In this document: positions 7,772 through 15,966 of the stretch, in pieces
Layout: each line of letters begins with the position of its first letter
How positions within the stretch are numbered: position 1 is the first letter of the stretch
NCBI GenBank assembly: GCA_016933635.1
Contig: JAFGAP010000071.1
Location: forward strand, 1 to 33,493
Direction: 5' to 3'
DNA from: Kosmotogaceae bacterium
Lineage (GTDB): Bacteria > Thermotogota > Thermotogae > Petrotogales > Kosmotogaceae
DNA length: 33,493 nt
Notes under the pieces: generated by a model
Databases searched by the model: none
Told to the model about the DNA's origin: nothing
The model's input: only the letters and a program-made list of their open reading frames with translations
Position numbers and translations under genes: made by a program

Positions 7772-9037
7772 ATGAAAATCGGAGTTGTAGGATTTGGAGC
7801 AGCATCGATAGGGTTTATTAGCGAAATATTAGATGAGAATCATGAGATTCATGTTCTGGAGCGTTCAAAGGATATTTTCAGTTCTAGTATAAGCGGAATA
7901 CGGTCAGATGGAAAGATCTTCGTGTCGGAAACGATGGGAGGAGATATGGAGATTCCCCTCCCGATCCAGAATGACGTCGTTGACTTCTACCTGGAAAAAC
8001 TGCATCCAGGTGATAGGCACGAGGTGAAAAGAGGTATCTCTTTTGATAGAAGGTCGCGTTTCTTTGATCTCTTTTATTCAAAAGGTTTCGAGCCCGTTAA
8101 TTCTACATTCTGGCATATAGGTACAGATAAACTAAGTTCGGTGCTTACAAAGATTTTTGAGGAATTCTCGACAAGGAATAATCTTCATTTTCACTTTGGT
8201 TCTAGAGTCGATGACATGGACATCGAAGACGAGAAAGTAATCCTTCGCGGTGAGGGATTCGAGGCTGTATTTGACTACGTAGTTATAGCTGTTGGAAGAA
8301 GCGGCCATGCACTAATAAAGAAAGCGACAAACCGCTATCCCGAAATCGTGGCTTCTAGCAACACAGTCGATATTGGAGTCAGATTCGAAATCCCAGATCA
8401 TGTGGTGGAAGAAATCAACGAAGAGATGTACGAGTTTAAAGTGAGACTCAAAACCAAGACAGGATACACTGTAAGAACCTTCTGCAATAACCCTTCGGGG
8501 AAGGTTGTTTTGGAGAATTACGATGATTTTGTAACAGTGAACGGTCACTCGAACTCGGGTGGGAGTTCTGAAAACACCAATTTTGCAATACTTTGTACTA
8601 CACGATTTACTGAGCCCTTTCGTGATCCAATAGGATACGGCTCATATATCAGTCGGCTAAGCAATATTCTGGCGGGTGGCAAAAAAGTGATTCTTCAAAC
8701 TTACGAGGACTTCATACAAGCCAAAAGAACTAAGAGGTTAGGGAGAGTTAAGCCCACGCTGCCTGAAGGAGATTATATTCTTGGAGATATTAATCTTGTG
8801 CTCCCAAGGAGAATATCCGTTTCCATCACTGAATTTGTTGAGAAGCTAAGTGAAGTAATCCCGGGAATTTCCTATCCGGACAATCTCATGTATGCCGTAG
8901 AGGCCAAGTTTTACTCAAACAAGATCAACAACAGCCGTTATAAGAATCTGAAATTCATAGGTGATTGCAGTGGGCATACGAGATCAATTACCTACGCAAC
9001 TGGACACGGAAGGCTTACTGGTTTTTCTCTGAAATGA
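7772..9037 (+). CDS. FAD-dependent oxidoreductase of the COG2509 type
   Basis: A 421-residue flavoprotein with an N-terminal dinucleotide-binding loop, GVVGFGAASIGF (4-15), a mid-protein VVIAVGRSG segment, and a C-terminal FIGDCSGHTRSITYATGHG block that typically contacts the flavin. The central stretch VDIGVRFEIP, then RTFCNNPSGKVV and VNGHSNSGG matches the layout of the uncharacterised COG2509 FAD dehydrogenases. There the equivalent block usually reads FCMCPGG and VNGMS; the CMCPGG cysteine pattern is changed to CNNPSG here. No membrane segment. The start ATG 7772 has AGGAG upstream. It lies 40 bases after the dehydrogenase gene and may share its transcript. Exact reaction unknown. Confidence 0.75.
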   Translation: MKIGVVGFGAASIGFISEILDENHEIHVLERSKDIFSSSISGIRSDGKIFVSETMGGDMEIPLPIQNDVVDFYLEKLHPGDRHEVKRGISFDRRSRFFDLFYSKGFEPVNSTFWHIGTDKLSSVLTKIFEEFSTRNNLHFHFGSRVDDMDIEDEKVILRGEGFEAVFDYVVIAVGRSGHALIKKATNRYPEIVASSNTVDIGVRFEIPDHVVEEINEEMYEFKVRLKTKTGYTVRTFCNNPSGKVVLENYDDFVTVNGHSNSGGSSENTNFAILCTTRFTEPFRDPIGYGSYISRLSNILAGGKKVILQTYEDFIQAKRTKRLGRVKPTLPEGDYILGDINLVLPRRISVSITEFVEKLSEVIPGISYPDNLMYAVEAKFYSNKINNSRYKNLKFIGDCSGHTRSITYATGHGRLTGFSLK

Positions 9038-9532
9038 AATCCAAGAATGACCGGGTCTAGAAGCTGGACTGTTGTTACAAAGGAAATTGTTTTAGAGAAA
9101 GCTCTTATGTTACTGAAAGGATTTCTAACGGGTGTGAATGGGTTTTGCTTTTTTGTTTCACCATAGAATTTCTTTATTATTTTCATAAGCCCTCGGAAGG
9201 TCTCCATATGCCCGAATTGTGTTCAGAAATATTCTCTTCAAAGCTGGCCTAAGGTTTTTCATGAACATAGATAAGCTGTCGTAACTTACATTTAAATTTT
9301 ACTAAACCCAAAGTACACACTCATCATGAACTTTAGACCCCGTTGAAAGGTCTCAATCATGAAAAGCCGAGATGAAAGACTATACCGATTAGAGAGAGCT
9401 TTAAGGCCAGGGTAAAGCACATTGACACCCTTTTAAGTGCGACTTCTCCTCATAGCACCTTAGTAATGTATGAAAGATCAACCGGAAGGGTCCGATCACT
9501 GATCGGACCTTTACTTTGAAGGGAGGAAAGGT
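9038..9532. other. Long intergenic region upstream of the VOC gene
   Basis: About 495 bases without a convincing gene. TTGACA occurs at 9422-9427 but lacks a matching -10 at normal spacing. The minus strand holds a 36-codon frame (9158-9268) with protein-like composition but no ribosome binding site. A perfect dyad lies at 9489-9509, next to the ribosome binding site of the next gene. Short AGACC/GGTCT arms near 9335-9352 do not form a repeat array. Confidence 0.4.
9489..9509 (+). promoter_or_regulatory. Perfect dyad in the leader of the VOC gene
   Basis: GGTCCGATCA, a central C, then TGATCGGACC form two exact 10-base arms. TTTACTTTG follows, then GGGAGG (9521-9526) and the ATG at 9533. It could be an operator, an attenuator hairpin with a weak U-tract, or the terminator of a short upstream transcript. 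The position 24 bases before the start codon favours a regulatory role. Confidence 0.6.
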
Positions 9533-9883
9533 ATGAATGTTGAAAACTCTATCGTTTTCTTCGGGACTGAAAATCTGGCTTTAACTAAGTCCTTCTATAT
9601 TGACCTTCTTGGCCTTGAACTATATAAAGATCAGAAGAGCTGTCAAATATTCACAACTCAAGTAGGTGGAATGATAGGCTTCTGCAATCATCTTGAGCTT
9701 GACTCTCAAAGGGCAAATTTGATAATTACCTTGTTGACCGATGAGGTTGATAAATTCTACCGTAGATTGAGAGATGCCGGTGTAACCTGCTCCGAACCAA
9801 CCGTAAGCGAAGAATTCAGGATCTATCACTTTTTCACAAGGGATCCCAATGGTTATCGATTGGAGATACAGAAATTTCTATGA
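9533..9883 (+). CDS. VOC superfamily (glyoxalase/bleomycin resistance fold) protein
   Basis: A 116-residue single-domain protein with the paired beta-alpha-beta-beta-beta layout of the vicinal oxygen chelate fold. The first half is FFGTENLALTKSFYIDLLGLEL. The second half is VDKFYRRLRDAGV followed by YHFFTRDPNGYRLEIQKF. The C-terminal E in RLEI is at the usual metal-ligand site of the second half. The first-half ligand position has no His (SIVFFGTEN), so metal binding is uncertain. Function could be a small isomerase, dioxygenase-like enzyme or binding protein; the sequence does not decide. The start is ATG 9533 with GGGAGG six bases upstream. The dyad at 9489-9509 suggests individual regulation. 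Confidence 0.8.
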   Translation: MNVENSIVFFGTENLALTKSFYIDLLGLELYKDQKSCQIFTTQVGGMIGFCNHLELDSQRANLIITLLTDEVDKFYRRLRDAGVTCSEPTVSEEFRIYHFFTRDPNGYRLEIQKFL

Positions 9884-9954
9884 GAACGGTCTGTCTGTTC
9901 TTTGGCATTCTTGAATGGTAGAATTGATTGAAAACTTCATTCAGGGTGATAAAA

Positions 9955-12198
9955 TTGAAAAAAATAGCTCTATTGGCTAGTTTGCTTTTTTCACTTGTAT
10001 TGTTCAGTATAGAGTATTTACCGAACAGTAAGGCGTTCAGCGCTACTTCGGTGGCAGTAAGTTCAGACGGAGAGAAACTTGTCGCAGGTTATATTGACAA
10101 CACAATCAAAGTCTGGAGCCTTTTGGATGGTAGACTACTGAACAACCTTTCTTTCAACAGTTCATGGGTAACTGCCGTTGCTGTTTCGCCCGATGGTAAG
10201 AAGGCGGTCGCCGGCTACGACGATGGAATGATTATTGTATGGGATCTTGACACGGGAAGAAAAATAAAATCGCTTAGCAGCCATACAAGCGCTGTAAACG
10301 ATCTGATTGTGACAAAAGACAGCAAGATATTGTTTTCCTGTAGCTCAGATGCTACCGTGAAGGTCTGGTCGCTTACTGACTTGGCTTTCATTAGAACACT
10401 TAGGGGCCATTCCGGATCGGTCTTTTCAATTGTGGATTGGCCTGAACAGAATCGACTGTACTCTGCTTCGGAAGATGGCACTCTTAGAATCTGGGATTAT
10501 TCCACGGGGCAGCAGGTGAAGGTTATCAGAGCAGAAATAGGGGCCCTCACAGCAGTCTCCATGGATGAGGAAAGGTCGATTCTGATTCTTGGATCTGAGG
10601 CGGGACAACTGAAATCCTATGACGTCAAAACCTGGTCCTCACTTAGGACAACAAGAGCCCACAATGCACAGGTAACAAAGATCTTGATTGACAATGAAGT
10701 TGCTTATACTGCATCCAATGACAGGACAATAAAGCTTCTCTCTCTGCCTTCATTTAGCCTTATAAACATGATAACTGGGCACACCTGGGACGTTACAGAG
10801 ATAGCTCTTTCAATGGACGGTTATGTCCTCTATTCTTCCTCAACAGACGGCAAACTGAAGGTATGGGACATTGAAAAGGCTTCAACAATAGGAACACTGA
10901 TCGGTTTTGGTGATGGGGAGTATTTCTCATATAACTCGCAGGGAAACTGGGTCTCTTCATCAAAGGCAAAGGAGAGAGTAGCCTGTGAAAATGGATCTAG
11001 CCCTGTTGAGGTTGGCAAAGAACTTAGTTTCATTCTACTTCAGCTTGATAAGCTGCCAAGAATCTACACTCCGAGTGAACAAGAAATAGATCTGGAAAAT
11101 AGCGCCGTAAGTTTCACAGTTTCCCAGCCCGTAACGAGAGTAACTGTGGATGAAGAAGAGGTAGCGATTGAAGAAGGCGGCTTCGTTATTTTCACCCCTG
11201 ATGGTGAAGGAACTTACACACTTAGAGCTTATGATAGCTCGGGTTCCTACGACGAAAGAACCATTACTGTTAAGTTCAAAGAGACCGTCATGTATGTGGT
11301 GAAAGAGATCTGCTCATATCAAAGAGGGGACAAAGTACTAGTGGACGATTACCGAAACAAAGAATTCCTCGTTAATGGAGAATGGGTTGATGAAAGCTTC
11401 TTATCTAGATCAGCTCCGGATGTTGAACCTCCAATAATAATCGGAGAAAGAACTCAGAAAGCCTCCATTGGGGAGAATAAGTACTTGACATTTTCCGTTT
11501 CAGATAACGGAACTGTGACAGCTGCAGAAGTAATAGCTCCCGACCTTACTGTTTCGCGATGCACTCTCAATTCAACATCGACAGAAATTGCTATCGAGGT
11601 TCAAGGAACTGGCGTATATACTGTGAACGCCTATGATTCCGATGGGAACAAGACAGTCGCAACCTTTTCTCTAGAAGCAGGAGAAGAAAGCTTCTGGCTC
11701 TCCAAGGATTATGGCAACTTGAGGAAAGGTCAACAAGTTAAGGTTACTGAAGAAGGTGAGAGTTGTTACTACGTTTCAGATTATGGCTGGGTTGAAAAGG
11801 ACTATCTCTCAAGAATCCCTGTCTCTACAGGGGAGCCGATAATTGATGGAGTTTCTGTTCAGTATGCGTCGTCTGCAGGAGAAAAAATCCTAAGCTTCAA
11901 TGTGAGTGACGATGTAAGCGTAAGGGAGGTTGTGGTTTCGGGAAAGTCCTATCCCGTAAATGAAAGGGAAAGGGAAATGCACATTATCGTGAATGAATAT
12001 GGCGAACACCTTGTCGTTGCAAAAGATGTTGAAGGCAATTCTTCGGAAGCGATATTCACACTGTCAGCCCCTACTGGAAGTGAAAAGAGCGATGAGACTC
12101 TATATTTTTGGCTAATTCCGATTCTGGCAATTGCACTTCTGGTTTTCATACGGGTTGTGAGATCTTCGAAGAAGAAAAGCCGAAAGGTAAGGCTTTGA
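9955..12198 (+). CDS. Membrane-anchored seven-bladed WD40 protein with Ig and SH3-like modules
   Basis: About 747 residues, exported and anchored. Residues 1-29 are a signal or anchor (KKIALLASLLFSLVLFSIE). Residues about 30-315 hold seven WD40-like blades, recognised by IKVWSL, IIVWDL, VKVWSL, LRIWDY, LKSYDV, IKLLSL and LKVWDI. Then follow Ig-like segments (one near 365-430, two further on) alternating with two SH3-like repeats that share the pattern Y-x-RG/RKG-x-x-V...WV-x-x-x-LSR. A C-terminal TM helix (YFWLIPILAIALLVFI) ends in a basic KKKSRK tail, so the propeller should face outward. I choose TTG 9955, which has AGGGTGA upstream; TTG 9928 is possible but has no ribosome binding site. 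The next gene begins seven bases downstream. Role unknown; surface scaffolding or ligand sensing is a guess. Confidence 0.8.
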   Translation: MKKIALLASLLFSLVLFSIEYLPNSKAFSATSVAVSSDGEKLVAGYIDNTIKVWSLLDGRLLNNLSFNSSWVTAVAVSPDGKKAVAGYDDGMIIVWDLDTGRKIKSLSSHTSAVNDLIVTKDSKILFSCSSDATVKVWSLTDLAFIRTLRGHSGSVFSIVDWPEQNRLYSASEDGTLRIWDYSTGQQVKVIRAEIGALTAVSMDEERSILILGSEAGQLKSYDVKTWSSLRTTRAHNAQVTKILIDNEVAYTASNDRTIKLLSLPSFSLINMITGHTWDVTEIALSMDGYVLYSSSTDGKLKVWDIEKASTIGTLIGFGDGEYFSYNSQGNWVSSSKAKERVACENGSSPVEVGKELSFILLQLDKLPRIYTPSEQEIDLENSAVSFTVSQPVTRVTVDEEEVAIEEGGFVIFTPDGEGTYTLRAYDSSGSYDERTITVKFKETVMYVVKEICSYQRGDKVLVDDYRNKEFLVNGEWVDESFLSRSAPDVEPPIIIGERTQKASIGENKYLTFSVSDNGTVTAAEVIAPDLTVSRCTLNSTSTEIAIEVQGTGVYTVNAYDSDGNKTVATFSLEAGEESFWLSKDYGNLRKGQQVKVTEEGESCYYVSDYGWVEKDYLSRIPVSTGEPIIDGVSVQYASSAGEKILSFNVSDDVSVREVVVSGKSYPVNEREREMHIIVNEYGEHLVVAKDVEGNSSEAIFTLSAPTGSEKSDETLYFWLIPILAIALLVFIRVVRSSKKKSRKVRL

Positions 12199-12205
12199 AA
12201 GAGCT

Positions 12206-14338
12206 ATGAGAAGAATCGTTTTCCTCATTATAATATGTATCGCGTTTGTTGCGGTTTTCTCCGGATTTGGCATGCTGAAGAGACAGAATTCAGATTTCGA
12301 ATTAACTGAATCTGAATTGGTAACAATAGAATATGGAGAGATTGTTTCGCTACCACTGTCGGACTTTGTCAGGGCAAATGGGACAATCCTCGAGTTCTCA
12401 CTAGTTGGGGAAAACGGAATGATTGATGGCGAATTCCTTGTAGTTGATTCGAATACGCTAAAACTACCTGAAGAAACAATCGATATCATTGTTAAGTCGG
12501 AAAAGTCGGAAGCGGTGCTTCACATAACATTCTCAGTAAAGAACTTGCCACCACCCCCTGTTCTAAGTATTGCAAACCAGAAACTCCTTGAAGGTGACAG
12601 ACTAGAGATCGATCTCTCAGAACTCACCTTTTCTGAAATGAGCGAGATAAGTTACGAAATAGTCAGTGGGCCGGGGTTTATTGAAGGAGATACCTACCGT
12701 TACAATTCTTCGGTACGCGAGGCGCCTATCGCCCACAGAGTAACCGTAAAAGCTATAGACAGTCTGCAACAATGGCACTGTGAGACTTTCAGCATTATTG
12801 TTGTCGACAAAAATCACTGGCCTGAAGAGCCTCATGGTCCTTATCCCGGTGATGGAGTTGAAGATTTTTTCAATAGTCTGGTTCTATCTTGGGAGTGCTA
12901 TGACCCCGACGGAGATACGCTGTCTTATGACGTCTATTTTGGTACAGAGAGCCTTGGTTTGCTTGCACAAAGCATTAATGAAACTACGTACGAATTGCCA
13001 TCTCTAGCATATGGGAAAACTTACAGCTGGCAGGTTGTTGCGGATGATGGCAACGGAGGATTGGTAAAGGGTCCCATATGGTCTTTTTCGACAGAAGAAA
13101 TACCGGTTTTGAGATGGAAGAGAGTTGTAGGTTTTGAAGGAAGAGACTCCTTCAACAGAATAAAGTCTCTTTCCTGCGGTGGATACATCCTTTGCGGTTC
13201 CTCGGATCTCGTTTCGGAATCCAATCCATTAGAAGACTCGACTCCAAGGGATGGATGGATCGTAAAGATCGACGACAACGGTTTCCTAGAGTGGCAGAAG
13301 AGATTTGATCTTGGTTGGGTAGAGCTTAATGACATCATACCCACCTCGGACGATGGATTCCTGATTGTGGGTAAGGCATTCGATAGGACCGCTGTTGGAT
13401 TCGACGTGGAGTCTTCATTCCTTGTGATAAAGCTTGATAGGTACGCAAATGAGAAGTGGAGATTCAAGAGTGAAGGTATCTTTAACGAGGCAGCCTCCGT
13501 CATAGAAGTAGAAGATGGTTATTTGATTCTGGGAACAAAGACGGAATCTAAAGAAAATTGCTCGATCCTGTTAGCAAAACTGGACAGATCGGGTATCCTA
13601 GAATGGCAAAGATCCTATGGGGGAAGTTCTTTTGATCGTGGAGTTGCATTTGATGTCGATACTAACGGTAACGTTGTGATTGTCGCTGAGACAACTTCGA
13701 AAGATGGAGAGGCAAAGGGAAATTCCGGCAACCACTTTCAAGTAAATGGAATCTACATTGAATTATCCTCTGTTCTTACAATCAAGGTCAGCAGTGACGG
13801 ACAAGTTATATGGTCAAAAGTGCTGGGAGGAGAGAGCGAGGATTCACCTTCTTTTGTAAGGATAGACGACGAAGGAGAGATAATTATCACGGGCTCTACA
13901 AATTCCAGGGGAGGAGTTTTTGAGCGAGATTCTTCCGATTACGATGGATTTGTAGCAAAACTATCTGAAGAAGGCGACTTATTGTGGGCAAGAACCTATG
14001 GTGGATCTGGTAACGACATAATCAAAGGCTTTTTCACTACACAAGAAGGTGGAATTCAAGCGATAGGCTTTTCTGAATCCAATCCATCAGCTAACCAGCC
14101 CGTAGACGAGGTTATGAAGAGATCTGGCATAACTCACAGTGATTTCTGGGTCCTGCAAATCGACGCTGAAGGAGAGCTGTTATGGCAGGACTATCTTGGA
14201 GGAAACAAAGACGATGTAGGACTATCTGTTGCTTTTGCTTGTGATGGATTTGTTGTTGCTGGCTATTCAGCTTCAGTTGACGGAGACGTCGGCTCTAACA
14301 AAGGTGATTTCGACGCGGCGGTTTTCTATCTTAGATAG
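12206..14338 (+). CDS. Exported FN3 and seven-bladed propeller protein
   Basis: A 710-residue exported protein. Residues 4-20 form a hydrophobic signal (IVFLIIICIAFVAVFSG). Two Ig/cadherin-like segments follow (about 30-112 and 115-200), then an FN3-like domain (about 205-297) with the pattern LSWECYDPDGDTLSYDVYFGT and YSWQV-x-ADDGNG. Residues about 300-710 hold seven repeats of the SBBP/delta-60 kind: a D/N-G-F-x-x-x-G strand, then a KLD-x-x-G-x-x-x-W strand and YGG. The last repeat, ending FDAAVFYLR, could be closed by the first strand LRWKRVVGF, as in velcro closure. The start ATG 12206 has AAAGAG upstream. Its stop abuts the stop of the convergent PAS gene with no bases between. Probably co-transcribed with the WD40 gene. 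Function unknown. Confidence 0.8.
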   Translation: MRRIVFLIIICIAFVAVFSGFGMLKRQNSDFELTESELVTIEYGEIVSLPLSDFVRANGTILEFSLVGENGMIDGEFLVVDSNTLKLPEETIDIIVKSEKSEAVLHITFSVKNLPPPPVLSIANQKLLEGDRLEIDLSELTFSEMSEISYEIVSGPGFIEGDTYRYNSSVREAPIAHRVTVKAIDSLQQWHCETFSIIVVDKNHWPEEPHGPYPGDGVEDFFNSLVLSWECYDPDGDTLSYDVYFGTESLGLLAQSINETTYELPSLAYGKTYSWQVVADDGNGGLVKGPIWSFSTEEIPVLRWKRVVGFEGRDSFNRIKSLSCGGYILCGSSDLVSESNPLEDSTPRDGWIVKIDDNGFLEWQKRFDLGWVELNDIIPTSDDGFLIVGKAFDRTAVGFDVESSFLVIKLDRYANEKWRFKSEGIFNEAASVIEVEDGYLILGTKTESKENCSILLAKLDRSGILEWQRSYGGSSFDRGVAFDVDTNGNVVIVAETTSKDGEAKGNSGNHFQVNGIYIELSSVLTIKVSSDGQVIWSKVLGGESEDSPSFVRIDDEGEIIITGSTNSRGGVFERDSSDYDGFVAKLSEEGDLLWARTYGGSGNDIIKGFFTTQEGGIQAIGFSESNPSANQPVDEVMKRSGITHSDFWVLQIDAEGELLWQDYLGGNKDDVGLSVAFACDGFVVAGYSASVDGDVGSNKGDFDAAVFYLR

Positions 14339-15235
14339 TCAGCCGTAGAATCCCCACTTCAAGCCTTCTCTCTTTGCTGTAAAAATCGCTGTAAGGCAAT
14401 TACTAAGAAGTGATTCAGATCTTTCTCCATCTATGGGAAACTGGCAAATTCCACTCACGATAGAAGGTGATATATCAGTATCTGAAACGGCAATTGGTTT
14501 CTCCAAATCTGATGTGATTGCCGATATTGTTCTAGAAATGAAACTTCTATCACTACAATCCAGTACAGTAACAAATACATCATCCATTATCCTAAACGAC
14601 TTGCCTTCTTTTATCTGAAATGTGATTCTCTTTCCAAGCTTTTGCAGTACAGTATCCAGTATCCTCTTTCCAAACATTGCAGCTATCTCTTTCGAATCGG
14701 ACAACATAGTGCAAACAATCGAAAAGCAAGCTCCATCTTCCTTCGAAGAGGAGATTTTTCTTGAGAGAAATCTAGCTAGAGATCTTTCGTTTCCGAATCC
14801 CGATAGAGAATCGATATAGATCATATCTCTCAATGCATTCCTAAGAACAGTAGATTCACTGTTATCCCTCAAGGAAACGAAGTAACGAAATCTTTCCGAA
14901 ATCTCTAGACTGTAAATCACTATTGTAAATGATAAACCCTTTGTATTCTCAAAATCATTAAGATCGAAAGATACATACTCTGTCTTACCAGACAGAAGTT
15001 CTTCTAGCTTCAACATACTAACCCCGTCGAGCATCCCGGAAAATTGCTTCATACCGAATTCTTCACTCAAGAAACTGAGTTCATCACAGCGGGCTGATGC
15101 AAGCCTTTCCCATGTTGAATTTGCAACTATGATTCTCCCTTCTGAAGAAACTATTGCGCAAGCTTCAACATTCCCTTCGAGAAGAGCTCGAGCTATATGC
15201 AAGCCTTCGTCGCTTTCTCTTTCTGTAACTCTCAT
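14339..15235 (-). CDS. PAS protein with degenerate GGDEF domain
   Basis: About 298 residues. The N-terminal part is PAS-like (ACAIVSSEGRIIVANSTWERL). The C-terminal half has the layout of a diguanylate cyclase domain: the entry DSLSGFGNERSLARFL replaces the usual D-x-LTGL-x-NR, and the active-site hairpin reads FRIMDDVFVTV in place of RLGGDEF. Since GGDEF is lost, GTP cyclisation is unlikely; such domains can act as GTP or c-di-GMP binding or partner modules. I choose ATG 15235 because GAGGTGG (15239-15245) stands before it; ATG 15283 upstream has no ribosome binding site. It lies divergent from the GNAT gene. A link to the HD-GYP protein at 332-2011 is inference. Confidence 0.72.
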   Translation of the reverse strand: MRVTERESDEGLHIARALLEGNVEACAIVSSEGRIIVANSTWERLASARCDELSFLSEEFGMKQFSGMLDGVSMLKLEELLSGKTEYVSFDLNDFENTKGLSFTIVIYSLEISERFRYFVSLRDNSESTVLRNALRDMIYIDSLSGFGNERSLARFLSRKISSSKEDGACFSIVCTMLSDSKEIAAMFGKRILDTVLQKLGKRITFQIKEGKSFRIMDDVFVTVLDCSDRSFISRTISAITSDLEKPIAVSDTDISPSIVSGICQFPIDGERSESLLSNCLTAIFTAKREGLKWGFYG

Positions 15236-15296
15236 TATCCACCTCAAAAACTTCATGTCTGAGTAATCACTCTGCAAATACATGCCAACTATGGTT

Positions 15297-15325
15297 TTGA
15301 ATAATCATTTGTTAGAGTATAGAAT
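15297..15325 (+). promoter_or_regulatory. Promoter of the GNAT gene, leaderless
   Basis: TTGAAT (15297-15302), a 17-base spacer, then TAGAAT (15320-15325). A transcript would begin about seven bases later, at or next to the GTG start codon 15332. No Shine-Dalgarno motif is present. Confidence 0.6.
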
Positions 15326-15331
15326 TAACCC

Positions 15332-15928
15332 GTGAAGAAGGAAAAAATTATATACAGACAATCTGAGCCGAGCGACTTGCAGTTTTTGCCGCATCTGGTC
15401 TTCAATACTGACCCATCCCATTTCAAAAGCGCACTGGGAAACAAAGCTCTGGCTGGTATATCGAGGCTTCTGATTATTGACAGCGCAATAAATCTGGGAT
15501 TCATAACTGTGTGCGAAATAGGGAAACGGCCAATCGCAATATATGCATTTTACTCGCATGAAGATATGAACAGACTGGCGCAATTGCGAGTTCACATGAT
15601 CAACTTTCCTTTTAGCGTCTTTGGATTTAGACTCTTACAGGAGTTTCGTACTCTTCAGAGATCAATGAAGATGAGCATTCTTCCCAAACAAAAGTACCTC
15701 GGTCTAATCTCAGTTCACGAGGACTTCAGAAACATGGGCAATGGACGAAGGATTCTTAATCATCTACTCGAAATGAATTTCGAAATCGTCCTAGACGTTT
15801 CTCGAAGGAACAGAAAGGCTCTATCTCTATACTCTGAATGCGGCTTTGAATTTGAAACCAATCTTCCTTCGAACTATCCAGTAAAGGACAGCATTCGTAT
15901 GAAGTCCACTCGCGATCATTATGATTAA
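15332..15928 (+). CDS. GNAT family N-acetyltransferase
   Basis: A 198-residue protein. The domain begins almost at the start (IIYRQSEPSDLQFLPHL). The acetyl-CoA binding motif A is at about 128-150: LISVHEDFRNMGNGRRILNH, where RNMGNG stands for the usual Q/R-x-x-G-x-G/A. The C-terminal motif B follows as LDVSRRNRKALSLYSECGFE. Substrate cannot be predicted; neighbours give no clue. The start is GTG 15332. It is unusual because the promoter TTGAAT-17-TAGAAT places the transcript start at or beside it and there is no ribosome binding site, so translation is probably leaderless. No in-frame start further on would keep the domain whole. Confidence 0.83.
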   Translation: MKKEKIIYRQSEPSDLQFLPHLVFNTDPSHFKSALGNKALAGISRLLIIDSAINLGFITVCEIGKRPIAIYAFYSHEDMNRLAQLRVHMINFPFSVFGFRLLQEFRTLQRSMKMSILPKQKYLGLISVHEDFRNMGNGRRILNHLLEMNFEIVLDVSRRNRKALSLYSECGFEFETNLPSNYPVKDSIRMKSTRDHYD

Positions 15929-15966
15929 CATGTTCCAAGGCTTTCATCACCACCCCGCAAAATTTA

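Noticed and set aside
9331-9360. AGACC/GGTCT arms with a look of a CRISPR repeat
   Set aside because: Only one copy, arms of five bases, and no spaced repeats around it.
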